Source of the DNA: Variovorax sp.
GTDB lineage: Bacteria > Pseudomonadota > Gammaproteobacteria > Burkholderiales > Burkholderiaceae_C
Length of the DNA stretch: 64,000 bases
Assembly (NCBI GenBank): GCA_017744285.1
Contig: JAGIBP010000006.1
Span: forward strand, 1 to 64,000
Reading direction: 5' to 3'
This document shows positions 18,562 through 28,429 of this stretch, one piece after another. The notes below the pieces were generated by a model, which saw only the letters and a list, made by a program, of their open reading frames with translations, did not search any database and had not been told where the DNA came from. Numbering within the stretch: position 1 is the first letter of the stretch; every line of letters starts with the position of its first letter. The translations under genes were made by a program, and so were the position numbers.

Positions 18562-21308
18562 GCGTTGCGCCGTCCGCGCCGGTCGTGCGCCTGGACGAGG
18601 TCTCGTACCGCTACGGCAAGACCCAGGCGCTCGCGGCCGTCTCGCTCGACGTGCCGGCCGGGTGCATGGTGGGCCTGATCGGACCCGACGGCGTGGGCAA
18701 GTCCACGCTGCTGTCGCTGGTCTCGGGCGCGCGGGCCGTGCAGCAGGGCCGCGTCGAGGCGCTGGGCGGCGACATGGCCGAGCGCCGCCACCGCGAGCGC
18801 GTGTGCATGCGCATCGCGTACATGCCGCAGGGCCTGGGCAAGAACCTCTATCCGACCCTTTCGGTCGAGGAGAACCTGCAGTTCTTCGGCCAGCTGTTCG
18901 GCCATGACGCCGAAGAACGAAAGCGCCGCATCGAGGAGCTCACGCGGCGTACCGGCCTGTTCTCGTTCCTGCAGCGGCCCGCGGGCAAGCTCTCGGGCGG
19001 CATGAAGCAGAAGCTCGGCCTGTGCTGCGCCCTCATCCACGATCCGGACCTGCTGGCGCTGGACGAGCCGACCACCGGTGTCGACCCCGTCGCGCGCAAC
19101 CAGTTCTGGGAGCTGATCGCCGGCATCCGCGAGACCCGCCCGGAGATGAGCGTGATCGTCGCGACGGCCTACATGGACGAGGCGCAGCGTTTCGACTGGC
19201 TGGTGGCGATGGACGAGGGCCGCGTGCTGGCCACCGGCACGCCCGCCGAACTGCTCCAGCGCACCGGCAGCGCGAACCTGGAAGCCGCCTTCGTGGCGCT
19301 GCTGCCGGCCGAGAAGCGACAGGGCCATCGCGAACTGGTGATCCCGCCGCTGCCCGAATCCAAAGGCGAGGAAGACATCGCCATCGAGGCCCGCGACCTG
19401 ACCATGCGCTTCGGCGACTTCGTGGCGGTCGACCACGTGAGCTTCCGCATCCGGCGCGGCGAGATCTTCGGCTTCCTCGGCTCCAACGGCTGCGGCAAGT
19501 CCACCACGATGAAGATGCTCACCGGCCTGCTGCCGGCCAGCGACGGCGCGGCCTGGCTGTTCGGCCACGAGGTCGATCCGCGCGACATCGCGACGCGGCG
19601 GCGGGTGGGCTACATGTCGCAGGCGTTCTCGCTGTACGCCGAGCTCACGGTGCGCCAGAACCTCGTGCTGCATGCGCGGCTCTTCGGCGTGCCGGAGAGC
19701 GAGGTGCCCGTGCGCGCGCAGGCCATGGCCGAGCGCTTCGGGCTCGTCGAACTCATGGAGAGCCTGCCCGACGCACTGCCGCTGGGCGTGCGCCAGCGGC
19801 TCTCGCTGGCCGTCGCGATGGTGCACGGGCCCGAACTGCTGATCCTCGACGAGCCCACCTCGGGCGTGGACCCGGTGGCCCGCGACCGGTTCTGGGAACT
19901 GCTGGTGGAGCTGTCGCGGCGCGACCGCGTCACGATCTTCATTTCCACCCATTTCATGAACGAGGCCGAGCGCTGCGACCGCATGTCGCTCATGCACGCG
20001 GGCCGCGTGCTGGTGAGCGACACGCCGGCGGCACTGGTGCGCCGGCGCGGCGCCAGGACGCTGGAAGAGGCCTTCATCGCCTACCTGGAGGAAGCGGGCG
20101 CCCGCGGCGACATGCCCGCGGAAGCGGCGCGCGAGACGGCGGCGGCCGCGTCCGGCGCGCACCCTGCCGCGCCGAACCGCCGCTTCAGCCTGGCGCGCGC
20201 CTGGAGCTACACCGTGCGCGAGTCGCTCGAGCTGCGGCGCGACCCGGTGCGCGCCACGCTGGCGCTGGTCGGCAGCCTGCTGCTCATGTTCATCATGGGC
20301 TTCGGCATCAACATGGACGTGGAGGACCTGAGCTTCGCCATCCTCGACTACGACCAGACGCAGACGAGCCAGGGCTACGAGCTCAATCTCTCCGGCTCGC
20401 GCTACTTCATCGAGCACGCGCCCATCTCGGACGAGGCCGAGCTGGACCGGCGCATGCGCAGCGGCGAGCTCTCGCTGGCGCTGGTGATTCCGCCGGCCTT
20501 CGGGCGCGATGTGCTGCGCGGCCAGCCGGTGCAGATCGGCGCCTACATCGACGGCGCGATGCCTTCGCGCGCCGAGACCGTCTCCGGCTACGTGCAGGGC
20601 ATGCACCAGGGCTGGCTGGCCGACCTGGTGCAGCGCCGTTCGGGCCGCACGGCGGCGGGGGCCGCGGCCGGCGTCGAGACGCGCTTTCGCTACAACCCCG
20701 ACGTGCAGAGCCTGCCGGCCATGGTCCCGGCCGTGATCCCGATGCTGCTCATGATGCTGCCCGCGATGCTCACCGCGCTGTCGGTGGTGCGCGAGAAGGA
20801 GCTGGGCTCGATCCTGAACCTCTACGTGACGCCGGTGAGCCGCAGCGAGTTCCTGTTCGGCAAGCAGCTTCCGTACATCGGCCTGGCGCTCTTGAACTTC
20901 CTGCTCATGACGCTCATGGCGGTCACGCTCTTCGGCGTTCCGGTCAAGGGCAGCTTCCTCGCGCTGCTGCTGGCCGCGGTGCTCTATGCGGTGTGCTCGA
21001 CCGGCATCGGCCTGCTGGCCTCGACCTTCACGCGCAGCCAGGTGGCCGCGCTGTTCTTCACGATGATCGGCACCATGATCCCGGTCGTGCAGTTCTCGGG
21101 CATGACGCAGCCGGTCAGCGCGCTGGAGGGCCTCGGCGCGTTCATCGGCCGCATCTACCCGGCCAGCCACTTCATGACCATCAGCCGGGGCGTGTTCAAC
21201 AAGGGGCTGGGGTTCGCCGACCTGCACGGCTCCTTCTGGCCGCTGGCGGTGGCGGTTCCCGTGATCCTGGCCGCGGCCGTGCTGATGCTGCGCAAGCAGG
21301 AGAGTTGA
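18558..21308 (+). CDS. fused ABC exporter: two ATPase domains plus ABC-2 permease (RbbA/YhiH-like)
   Basis: Protein of 916 residues with two nucleotide-binding domains followed by an ABC-2 membrane domain. Domain 1: Walker [10 protein letters not shown] (about 43-51), signature [10 protein letters not shown], Walker [14 protein letters not shown]. Domain 2: Walker [10 protein letters not shown] (about 308-316), Walker [14 protein letters not shown], but its signature reads [10 protein letters not shown] instead of LSGGQ, a deviation I recall as common in this family. Membrane helices start near residue 566 ([19 protein letters not shown]), and five more lie after about 715. With the adjacent permease, adaptor and channel it should form a tripartite exporter; the substrate is unknown. 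Confidence 0.88.
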   Translation: MSVAPSAPVVRLDEVSYRYGKTQALAAVSLDVPAGCMVGLIGPDGVGKSTLLSLVSGARAVQQGRVEALGGDMAERRHRERVCMRIAYMPQGLGKNLYPTLSVEENLQFFGQLFGHDAEERKRRIEELTRRTGLFSFLQRPAGKLSGGMKQKLGLCCALIHDPDLLALDEPTTGVDPVARNQFWELIAGIRETRPEMSVIVATAYMDEAQRFDWLVAMDEGRVLATGTPAELLQRTGSANLEAAFVALLPAEKRQGHRELVIPPLPESKGEEDIAIEARDLTMRFGDFVAVDHVSFRIRRGEIFGFLGSNGCGKSTTMKMLTGLLPASDGAAWLFGHEVDPRDIATRRRVGYMSQAFSLYAELTVRQNLVLHARLFGVPESEVPVRAQAMAERFGLVELMESLPDALPLGVRQRLSLAVAMVHGPELLILDEPTSGVDPVARDRFWELLVELSRRDRVTIFISTHFMNEAERCDRMSLMHAGRVLVSDTPAALVRRRGARTLEEAFIAYLEEAGARGDMPAEAARETAAAASGAHPAAPNRRFSLARAWSYTVRESLELRRDPVRATLALVGSLLLMFIMGFGINMDVEDLSFAILDYDQTQTSQGYELNLSGSRYFIEHAPISDEAELDRRMRSGELSLALVIPPAFGRDVLRGQPVQIGAYIDGAMPSRAETVSGYVQGMHQGWLADLVQRRSGRTAAGAAAGVETRFRYNPDVQSLPAMVPAVIPMLLMMLPAMLTALSVVREKELGSILNLYVTPVSRSEFLFGKQLPYIGLALLNFLLMTLMAVTLFGVPVKGSFLALLLAAVLYAVCSTGIGLLASTFTRSQVAALFFTMIGTMIPVVQFSGMTQPVSALEGLGAFIGRIYPASHFMTISRGVFNKGLGFADLHGSFWPLAVAVPVILAAAVLMLRKQES

Positions 21309-21316
21309 AGGGTTCC

Positions 21317-22444
21317 ATGCGCGGCCACCTCGCCAACATCTACCGCCTCGGCGTCAAGGAGCTGTGGACCCTGTGGCGCGACCCGATGATGCTGCTGCTC
21401 GTCGTCTTTCTCTTCACGGTGTCGATCCACACCTCGGCCAGCTCGATTCCCGAGACGCTCAACAAGGCCCCGATCGCGATCGTGGACGAGGACCATTCGC
21501 CGCTGTCGCAGCGCATCATCGACGCCTTCTTCCCGCCGCAGTTCCTCGTGCCGGTGCTGACCTCGCGGGAACAGGTCGACCGCGGGCTGGACGCGGGCGA
21601 CTTCACTTTCGCGCTGACCATCCCCGTCAACTTCCAGCGCGACGTGCTGGCCGGGCGCCAGCCGCAGGTGCAGCTCAACGTGGATGCCACGCGCATGAGC
21701 CAGGCCTTCTCGGGCAGCGGCTACATCCAGCAGATCGTCCTCGGCGAAGTCAGCAGCTTCGTCCAGCGCTACCGCGGCAACAGCACGCTGCCGGTGGAGC
21801 TGGCGCTGCGCGCGCGCTTCAACCCGACCCTCAACCAGGGGTGGTTCGGCTCGCTGATGTCGATCATCAACAACGTGACCATGCTGTCGATCCTGCTGAC
21901 CGGCGCGGCGCTGATCCGCGAGCGCGAGCACGGGACCATCGAGCACCTGCTGGTCATGCCGGTCACCCCGGCCGAGATCATGCTGTCGAAGGTGTGGTCG
22001 ATGGGGCTGGTGGTGCTCGTGGCGGCGACCTTCTCGCTCGTCTTCATCGTGCAGGGCCTGCTGAAGGTGCACATCGAGGGTTCGATCGCGCTGTTCGTCG
22101 CGGCGGCGGCCTTGCATCTCTTCGCGACCACCTCCATGGGGATCTTCATGGCGACGGTCACGCGCTCGATGCCGCAGTTCGCGATGCTGCTGATCCTCGT
22201 GCTGCTTCCGCTGCAGATGCTCTCGGGCGGCTCCACGCCGCGCGAGAGCATGCCCGAGTTCGTGCAGCAGATCATGCTGATCGCGCCGACCACGCACTTC
22301 GTCGCGGCCTCGCAGGCGATCCTGTATCGCGGCGCGGGGCTGCTCGTTGTGTGGCCGCAGCTGCTCGCGCTGCTGGCAATCGGCAGTGCGCTGTTCGCCT
22401 TCTCGCTGCGGCGCTTTCGCAAGACGATCAGCCAGATGGCGTGA
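21317..22444 (+). CDS. ABC-2 type permease (YhhJ/YbhR-like)
   Basis: Membrane protein of 375 residues. An N-terminal helix (MMLLLVVFLFTVSIHTSA, about 24-41) is followed by a large periplasmic domain (about 45-175) and five C-terminal helices including MSIINNVTMLSILLTGAALI and MGLVVLVAATFSLVFIVQGL. REREHGTIEHLLVMPVTPAE is the cytoplasmic coupling loop of ABC-2 permeases. It follows the ATPase-permease gene by 8 bases and is presumably its dimer partner. A hydrophobic C-terminus ends with basic residues, RRFRKTISQMA. Confidence 0.88.
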   Translation: MRGHLANIYRLGVKELWTLWRDPMMLLLVVFLFTVSIHTSASSIPETLNKAPIAIVDEDHSPLSQRIIDAFFPPQFLVPVLTSREQVDRGLDAGDFTFALTIPVNFQRDVLAGRQPQVQLNVDATRMSQAFSGSGYIQQIVLGEVSSFVQRYRGNSTLPVELALRARFNPTLNQGWFGSLMSIINNVTMLSILLTGAALIREREHGTIEHLLVMPVTPAEIMLSKVWSMGLVVLVAATFSLVFIVQGLLKVHIEGSIALFVAAAALHLFATTSMGIFMATVTRSMPQFAMLLILVLLPLQMLSGGSTPRESMPEFVQQIMLIAPTTHFVAASQAILYRGAGLLVVWPQLLALLAIGSALFAFSLRRFRKTISQMA

Positions 22445-22762
22445 GGCGTCCATGCGCGCGCCGTGCGGGCGCACGAAGCCGGTGAAGCGTTACCAATCGC
22501 GTCCGCCGTCTCAGGCACCGCGTACGGATGGTAACTTTGCGCGGCCCGCGGAAACGGTCCCGCCCAGGGGGTTCAGCTACATTCCTCGCCGCGCCGGGGG
22601 CCGGAGCCGCCACGATCGCATTCGACGATCGAGTCCGTAGCGCCAGGCGAATGCACCGCATGCCAAGCGGGAGGTTGGCAGAACCACATCCTGATGTTCT
22701 GCAGTCGGAGGGGTCGACATGCTTCAGCCTCAATCGCCACCACGTGCGCGAAGGATTCCTTT
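22445..22762. other. 318-base intergenic region before the autotransporter
   Basis: No convincing gene on either strand. It contains an interrupted inverted repeat (GTTACCA at 22489-22495 and TGGTAAC at 22529-22535, with an inner TCCG/CGGA pair), which could be a weak terminator of the exporter operon or a protein-binding site. The remaining part presumably carries the autotransporter promoter, but I cannot single out -35 and -10 boxes. GCGAAGGATTCCTTT just before the ATG supplies an AAGGA ribosome site. Confidence 0.5.
22489..22535. repeat. interrupted inverted repeat GTTACCA...TGGTAAC
   Basis: Perfect 7-base arms 33 bases apart, with a second short pair (TCCG 22502-22505, CGGA 22525-22528) inside. 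Followed by only TTT. It may be a regulatory or terminator structure downstream of the exporter operon. Confidence 0.35.
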
Positions 22763-25700
22763 ATGAACAGGATCTACCGCGTCGTCTGGAATCGTTTCGC
22801 CCGCGCCTGGACGGTGACCTCGGAGATTGCGAGGGCCCGAGGCAAATCGAAATCGGCCGCGCTTGCCGCGATGCTCGCCCCGGTCGCCTTCTGCGGCGCC
22901 GCGCACGCGCAGGTGGGCGCACCGACGGGCGGGTGCGGAACCATCACGTCCGGCAGCTTCGACCACATCAACTGCTCCAATGCCGGCGCGGCCTCGGTCA
23001 ACATCGCGCCCCCGGCAGGCACGACCGTGTCCGTCACGGTCCCCAACACCACCGACGAGGTTCACGGCATCCTCGTGACGGTCACCGGCAACACCGCCTC
23101 GGGCACTGCCAACGTGAGCGGAACGAACGTCACCAACAACAATGTGCCGCCGGGCGGCCCTGACGCGGCCGCGGTGGGCATCTACGTGCTGATCTCCTCG
23201 GGATCGAACACTGCGACGGGCAGTGGGACCCTGACCCTCACCGGCACCAACAACATCACCACGGCCAAGGGCGGTGGCACGCTGGTGAACGTGTTCGGCT
23301 CCGGCAACGGGACGACCGACATCTCCGGCGTCTTCAACGTCACGAGCCTCTTCGACAATGCGGGCGGCCACGACGGCGTGGAGACGACGGTCCGCGGCGG
23401 CATCGCGACGCTCAACATGCAAAGCACCGGCACGGTGTCCGTCAAGTCGGGCAACGGCATCCTCATCGACTCGCTCGCGGCGGGCGGCATCCTGCGCGGC
23501 ACCATCGGTTCGGGCGTCACCATCGTTCTGGACAACACGGTCTCCGGCTCCGGCGCCACCATCTACAGCAATGCCGGCATCAAGACCTCGACCCTGGGCG
23601 TCGGGACGACGGACCTGACCACCGCCGCGACCATCCGGACCACCGGCGACAACGCGGACGGCATTCATTCGAGCGGCCGGCTGGGCTATCTCAACGTGAC
23701 CAATTCCGGCCCCATCACCACGGCCGGAACCACGAGCCACGGCATCGCGGCGGAGACGACGACCGCCAGCGCCCAGGCAAGCGGCGCGGTCTTGGTCGAC
23801 AACAGCGGCACCATCTCGACGCAGGGCGGCACGTCGCTCACCGATGCCAGCGTCGGCATCCTCGCCACCTCGTCGACGACCGCTGCGGGCGCCTCGGGCT
23901 CCGTCACGGTCGCCAATTCGGGGAGCGTCACGACCGCCGGCGTGCTGACCGATGCGATCCAGGCGAAGACGACGCGCGGTGCGAGCGCGGGGCCGGCGGG
24001 CGATGTCACGGTGCGCAACTCCGGCACGGTGCGCGCCACCGGGCGGGACGCCAACGCCGTGCTGGCCTTGTCGGGCGGGGCGGCGGTGCAGGTGGCCAAT
24101 TCATCGCCGGGCCAGATCCACGGCGCCGGCGGTTCGGCCGGAGCGGGCGTGGCCATGGGCGGCGCCTCGCAGTCGCTCACCAACAGCGGGTCGATCGACG
24201 CGCTGAGCGAGCGCGCCGTCGTGGCCGACCTGAGCGGCGTGCCGAGCACCGTCTCGATCACCAACGCGGCGGGCGGACAGATCACGGGCGGCATCGCCGT
24301 CCCCACTTCGCCGACGACGATCAACAACGCGGGCACCTGGAATCTCCGGAACTTCGCCGATGTGGACGGCGATGGCACGCGCGAGACGCTGTCGGTCGCC
24401 AAGGGCGACTTCGGCGGCAACGCCGGCAACGTGATCAACAACACCGGAACGATCGCGCTCTACACGCACGACGGGACCGCCACGACGCTCAACGCCGCGG
24501 GCCAGTACCTGCCGCTGGGCAATCCCAACAACGCGATGGCGCTTCACAGTCCCACGCAAGGGCAGATCCTGGGCGTGCCGACGTTCAACAACAGCGGCGT
24601 CATCGACCTGACGACGAACCCGAGCGCGGGGGATGTGCTCGTGATCTCCGGCGGCCGCGTGCCGGGCAGCGACGGCGGCGGCGTGTTCGTGACCAATGGC
24701 GGCGTGCTGCGGCTCAACGCCGTGCTGAACCAGGGCGGAGGCAACAACAGCGTCGCGGACATGCTGGTCGTGGACTCGGTCCGCGTGGGGACCGCGCCCA
24801 CGGGGATCAGCGTGGTCAACGCAGGCGGGGGCGGTGCGCCGCAGACGGCCGGCAACGGCATCGCCCTGGTCGAGGTGCTGAACAAGTCGGCGAGCCCGGC
24901 GGGCGCCTTCGCGCTGGCGACGGCGGCGGTGGCCGGTCCCTACGAGTACCTGCTCTATCACGGGGGCAATGCGCTCAACGGCGGCGATCCCGCGGATGGC
25001 AACTGGTATCTGCGCTCCGAGGTGGTCATTCCGCCGGCCCCACCTCCACCACCGCCGCCTCCTCCGCCTCCTCCGCCACCGCCTCCGCCAGGCCCTCCGC
25101 CACCGCCGCCGCCCGTCCCCCCGCCGCCGGTGCCCGACATCGTGCCGCCGCCGGTTGTCCAGCCCACCGTGCGCCCGCTCTACCGACCCGAGGTGGGCGC
25201 CTATCTGTCGAACCAGCGTCAGGCGGGCGGCATGTTCCTGCACAGCCTGCACGATCGCCTCGGGGAGCCGCAATGGATCGAAGGGCAGACTTTCGAGCAG
25301 CAGGATGACAAGCGTCGCTCCGGATGGCTGCGGATCGTCAACAAGAACAGCGATTCCACCTCGCGCGACAGCATCTTCAGCTCCGACACCAACAGCACGC
25401 TGATCCAGGGCGGGGGCGATATCGCGCGCTGGGGCGTGGGCGGCGACAGGGCCCGGCTGCATCTCGGGGGCATGCTGGGCTATGGAGAGGCCACCGGCGA
25501 TGCCTTCGCGCAGTACAACCTGCGCCAGGCCCACACCAAGGTCGAGGGGTGGAGCCTCGGGCTCTACGGCACCTGGTACCAGAACGACGCCGACAAGCTC
25601 GGCTGGTACGCCGACGTCTGGGGCACCTATGGATGGTTCAAGAACACCGTGAAGGGCGACCTGCTTCCCGAGGTCCGGTACGACGCGACGGCCTACACGC

Positions 25701-26137
25701 TGTCCGGCGAGGCCGGCTATGCGACCCGGGTCGCAGACACCGACTGGGTGGTCGAGCCGCAGGCCCAGTTGATCTACGTGAAATACGACGAGGACGCCAT
25801 CGTCGAGCCCAATGGAACGGTCATCCACGGAAGCGATGGCAGCGGATGGATCTCGCGTCTCGGTGTCCGGACTCACCGCACCTGGGTGCGCGAAGACGGC
25901 CGCAAGCTCCAGCCGTACCTCACGCTGAACTGGTGGCATGACAACCAGCGCAACACCGAGAGCTTCAACAACGTGGTGTTGCAGAACATGTACCCCGCCA
26001 ATCGCTATGAGGCGAAGCTCGGTCTGAACGCCGACCTGGCGCGAGGATGGAGCGCGTGGGGCAACCTGGGCTACCAGTGGGGAAACCAGGGCTACAGGTC
26101 GACGAATGCCCGTCTCGGTGCGAAGTACACCTGGTAG
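22763..26137 (+). CDS. classical (type Va) autotransporter with extended signal peptide
   Basis: Secreted or surface protein of 1124 residues. The N-terminus MNRIYRVVWNRFARAWTVTS is an extended signal peptide region, followed by a hydrophobic core and cleavage near AHAQ (about 50). The passenger (about 55-755) has beta-helix-like repeats of the form NSGxIxxxG (for example NSGTISTQGG, NSGSVTTAG, NSGTVRATG). A proline-rich linker lies at about 757-797, and the C-terminal beta-barrel at about 850-1124 ends in Trp (GAKYTW), as expected for outer-membrane insertion. The ATG at 22763 is fixed by the signal motif. The ligand or activity of the passenger is unknown; no protease triad is recognised. 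Confidence 0.9.
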   Translation: MNRIYRVVWNRFARAWTVTSEIARARGKSKSAALAAMLAPVAFCGAAHAQVGAPTGGCGTITSGSFDHINCSNAGAASVNIAPPAGTTVSVTVPNTTDEVHGILVTVTGNTASGTANVSGTNVTNNNVPPGGPDAAAVGIYVLISSGSNTATGSGTLTLTGTNNITTAKGGGTLVNVFGSGNGTTDISGVFNVTSLFDNAGGHDGVETTVRGGIATLNMQSTGTVSVKSGNGILIDSLAAGGILRGTIGSGVTIVLDNTVSGSGATIYSNAGIKTSTLGVGTTDLTTAATIRTTGDNADGIHSSGRLGYLNVTNSGPITTAGTTSHGIAAETTTASAQASGAVLVDNSGTISTQGGTSLTDASVGILATSSTTAAGASGSVTVANSGSVTTAGVLTDAIQAKTTRGASAGPAGDVTVRNSGTVRATGRDANAVLALSGGAAVQVANSSPGQIHGAGGSAGAGVAMGGASQSLTNSGSIDALSERAVVADLSGVPSTVSITNAAGGQITGGIAVPTSPTTINNAGTWNLRNFADVDGDGTRETLSVAKGDFGGNAGNVINNTGTIALYTHDGTATTLNAAGQYLPLGNPNNAMALHSPTQGQILGVPTFNNSGVIDLTTNPSAGDVLVISGGRVPGSDGGGVFVTNGGVLRLNAVLNQGGGNNSVADMLVVDSVRVGTAPTGISVVNAGGGGAPQTAGNGIALVEVLNKSASPAGAFALATAAVAGPYEYLLYHGGNALNGGDPADGNWYLRSEVVIPPAPPPPPPPPPPPPPPPPPGPPPPPPPVPPPPVPDIVPPPVVQPTVRPLYRPEVGAYLSNQRQAGGMFLHSLHDRLGEPQWIEGQTFEQQDDKRRSGWLRIVNKNSDSTSRDSIFSSDTNSTLIQGGGDIARWGVGGDRARLHLGGMLGYGEATGDAFAQYNLRQAHTKVEGWSLGLYGTWYQNDADKLGWYADVWGTYGWFKNTVKGDLLPEVRYDATAYTLSGEAGYATRVADTDWVVEPQAQLIYVKYDEDAIVEPNGTVIHGSDGSGWISRLGVRTHRTWVREDGRKLQPYLTLNWWHDNQRNTESFNNVVLQNMYPANRYEAKLGLNADLARGWSAWGNLGYQWGNQGYRSTNARLGAKYTW
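25031..25160 (+). repeat. proline-codon repeat encoding the autotransporter linker
   Basis: Run of CCN codons (CCG, CCA, CCT) giving a nearly pure proline stretch interrupted by single Gly, Ala and Val residues between the passenger and barrel domains. Mixed codons argue against simple slippage expansion, but the tract is still a likely site of length variation. Confidence 0.8.
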
Positions 26138-26165
26138 AGGCCGGAGCCGGCGCGGCGCCTACCAG
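26131..26165. terminator. hairpin between convergent autotransporter and SMP-30 genes
   Basis: Arms CTGGTAG (26131-26137) and CTACCAG (26159-26165) pair around a GC-rich loop. Each arm is the terminal Trp codon and stop (TGG TAG) of one of the two convergent genes. It could end transcription in both directions, but no T run follows, so this is tentative. Confidence 0.3.
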
Positions 26166-27097
26166 CGCACGCCCCACGCCGCCTGGGCGAAGGTCGGGCG
26201 GCCGGCCACCGGCACGCGCGCGACGAGCACCGTGCCGGTGTGCGACTCGGTGATGTAGAGCGACTTGCCATCGGGCCCGCCGAACGCGATGTTGGTCGTG
26301 AGGTGGCCGGTGCACGAGCGCACGCGGTACAGCGGCTCGCCCATCTCGCTGAAGATCCAGACCGCGCCCAGGCCCGCGTGCGCCACCACCAGGCCGCCGG
26401 CCGCGTCGAGCGCGATGCCGTCCGGCCCGGCGTGGCCGCCCGACAACTGGAGGAACACGCCGACCTTGCTCACGCCCTCGCCGACGAAGGGCAGGCGCCA
26501 CACGGCGTTCGCCCGCGTCACCGCGACGTAGAGCTTGTTCTCCTCCAGGTTCGGCACCAGCCCGTTCGGGCTCGGGATGCCGCCCAGCAGCAACTGCGCC
26601 TCGGTCTCGCCCGCGCGCAGCCGGAACACTCGTCCGCTCGGGTCGTGCAGGCCCGACTGGCCCTGGTCCGTGAAGTACAGGTCGCCGTTGGAGGCGAAGC
26701 TCAGGTCGTTGACGCCGTGGAAGCGCTCGAGCCGGTAATGCGTGCACACGGGCGTGATGCGGCCGCTGTCCACGTCGACCGAGAGGATGCCGTGGCGGTA
26801 GTCGGCCACGAACAGGCGCCCGTCGGGATGGAACTTCAGCCCATTGGGCCAGCCGTCGTACTCGGCGACCACGCCGAACTCGCCGCCGGGCGTGACGCGC
26901 AAGATGCGGCCCCACGGAATGTCCACCACGTACAGGTTGCCGGCGCGGTCGAACACCGGCCCTTCGAGAAAGCTCTCGGCATGGTGGCCCGCGAACTGCA
27001 CGCGGTTGAACTCGTTGTCGGCCTTCGGCTTGCGCAGCGACGCGGGGACGCGTGCGAAGACTTCGGTGGCGATGTCCTGGGGCGGGGCGAACAGCAT
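26159..27097 (-). CDS. SMP-30/gluconolactonase/LRE-family protein
   Basis: Six-bladed beta-propeller lactonase family member of 312 residues. Family metal-site segments are visible: SFLEGPVFDRAGNLYVVDIP (Glu ligand), HGVNDLSFASNGDLYFTD (Asn and Asp) and GPDGIALDAAGGLVVAH (Asp). It would hydrolyse a sugar or organic-acid lactone. It is the last gene of the leftward operon, 27 bases after the TRAP large permease, suggesting a lactone intermediate or an imported lactone in this pathway (inference). Confidence 0.86.
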   Translation of the reverse strand: MLFAPPQDIATEVFARVPASLRKPKADNEFNRVQFAGHHAESFLEGPVFDRAGNLYVVDIPWGRILRVTPGGEFGVVAEYDGWPNGLKFHPDGRLFVADYRHGILSVDVDSGRITPVCTHYRLERFHGVNDLSFASNGDLYFTDQGQSGLHDPSGRVFRLRAGETEAQLLLGGIPSPNGLVPNLEENKLYVAVTRANAVWRLPFVGEGVSKVGVFLQLSGGHAGPDGIALDAAGGLVVAHAGLGAVWIFSEMGEPLYRVRSCTGHLTTNIAFGGPDGKSLYITESHTGTVLVARVPVAGRPTFAQAAWGVRW

Positions 27098-27124
27098 GGC
27101 GTCGGTGCTTCCTCGAAGTGGCGG

Positions 27125-28429
27125 CTAGTTCAGCATGTGCCGCGGCAGCCACAGCGCGATCTCGGGCCAGGCCACGAGCATGCCGAGCAGCACGAACATG
27201 ATGATGTGGAAGGGGATCGTGCCCTTGACGACATCGACGAAGCGGCCGTCCCAGATGCTCTGGATCACGAACAGGTTGATGCCGATGGGCGGCGAGATCG
27301 CGCCGAGCTCGATGAACAGCACGAGGATGATCCCGAACCACACGGGATCGATGCCGTACTTCAGCAGCACCGGATAGAGCAGGGGCACCGTGATCACGAT
27401 CATGCCGAGCCCCTCGACCAGGCAGCCGAGCACCGTGTAGAGCACGAACAGCGCGAGGAAGAACTGCAGCCGGCTCAGCTCGAGACCGACCAGGAAGGCC
27501 GTGAAGTGCTCGCCGACGCCGCCGACGCTGATCGCATACGAGAACACGTAGGCCGCCAGCACGATGAACAGGATGTTGCCCGCGGCCTGGACGGTGCGCC
27601 GCGTCGCCTCGCGCAGCATGCGCCAGCTGAACTGGCCGGTGGCGAGCGTCAACGCCAGCACCAGCACGCAGCCGAGCGTGGCCGCCTCGGTGGGCGTCAC
27701 GAGGCCGGCATAGAGCGAGCCCATGGTGGCGCCGATCAGCAGCACCGCGGGCAGCACGTCGACCAGCGCATCGCGCCACTCGCGGGCGGACAGCCGGCCG
27801 GTCTTCTCGACCGGTGCGATCTCCGGCTTGGTGATCGCGCGGATGCCGACGTACAGCATGAACATGAAGGTCAGCAAGAGTCCCGGCATCACGCCCGCCA
27901 TGAACAGCTGCGAGACCGAGGTCTCGGTGAACGAGGCGTAGATGATCATCACCAGGCTCGGCGGGATCAGGATGCCCAGCGTGCCGCCCGCCGCCAGCGA
28001 GCCCGCCGCGAGCGCGCGGTCGTAGCCGCGCCGCACGAGCTGCGGCAGCGCGACGCTGCCGATGGACGATGCCGTGGCCACGCTGGAACTGCTCATCGCA
28101 CCGAACAGCGCGCAGCCCGCGATGTTGGTCTGCAGCAGGCCGCCGGGCACGCGCGCCACCAGCTTCGACAGGCCGCGGTAGACGCGCATCGTCATGCCGC
28201 TTTCCTGCATCAGCTCGGCCATCAGCAGGAAGAGCGGGATGGCCGTGAGGATGAAGCTGTTCATGCTGCCCCACGACACCAGCCCCAGGCCCTTGAGCGC
28301 GTCCACGCCGCCGAGCAGCAGCAGGTAGATCAGCCCCGGCGCCGCGATCGCGAACGGCACCGAGACGCCGATCGCCAGCAGCCCCAGGAAGACCGCGAAC
28401 ACGATCGCGATCTGGATCTCCGGCGTCAT
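27125..28429 (-). CDS. dctM: TRAP transporter large permease (DctM)
   Basis: DctM-type membrane subunit of 434 residues with about 12 hydrophobic helices. Typical segments: MTPEIQIAIVFAVFLGLLAI at the N-terminus, TAIPLFLLMAELMQESGM, and the conserved GGTLGILIPPSLVMIIYA (about 145-162). It moves a carboxylate into the cell by Na+ or H+ symport together with DctP and DctQ. The ATG at 28429 overlaps the DctQ stop by four bases; the frame is open further upstream within dctQ but that part is out of family. Confidence 0.92.
   Translation of the reverse strand: MTPEIQIAIVFAVFLGLLAIGVSVPFAIAAPGLIYLLLLGGVDALKGLGLVSWGSMNSFILTAIPLFLLMAELMQESGMTMRVYRGLSKLVARVPGGLLQTNIAGCALFGAMSSSSVATASSIGSVALPQLVRRGYDRALAAGSLAAGGTLGILIPPSLVMIIYASFTETSVSQLFMAGVMPGLLLTFMFMLYVGIRAITKPEIAPVEKTGRLSAREWRDALVDVLPAVLLIGATMGSLYAGLVTPTEAATLGCVLVLALTLATGQFSWRMLREATRRTVQAAGNILFIVLAAYVFSYAISVGGVGEHFTAFLVGLELSRLQFFLALFVLYTVLGCLVEGLGMIVITVPLLYPVLLKYGIDPVWFGIILVLFIELGAISPPIGINLFVIQSIWDGRFVDVVKGTIPFHIIMFVLLGMLVAWPEIALWLPRHMLN

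Noticed and set aside
16083-21227. Open frame of about 1700 codons on the minus strand opposite the exporter genes
   Set aside because: It is antisense to clearly recognised exporter genes, rich in His, Arg, Gln and Glu, and has no family resemblance; GC-rich codon use opens such frames.
25031-25160. Glycine-rich protein on the minus strand opposite the polyproline tract
   Set aside because: It is only the complement of the CCN codon run of the autotransporter.
26131-26165. CTGGTAG/CTACCAG hairpin taken as strong evidence for a terminator
   Set aside because: The arms arise because both convergent genes end with Trp-TAG, so the symmetry may be coincidental; kept only as a weak terminator candidate.
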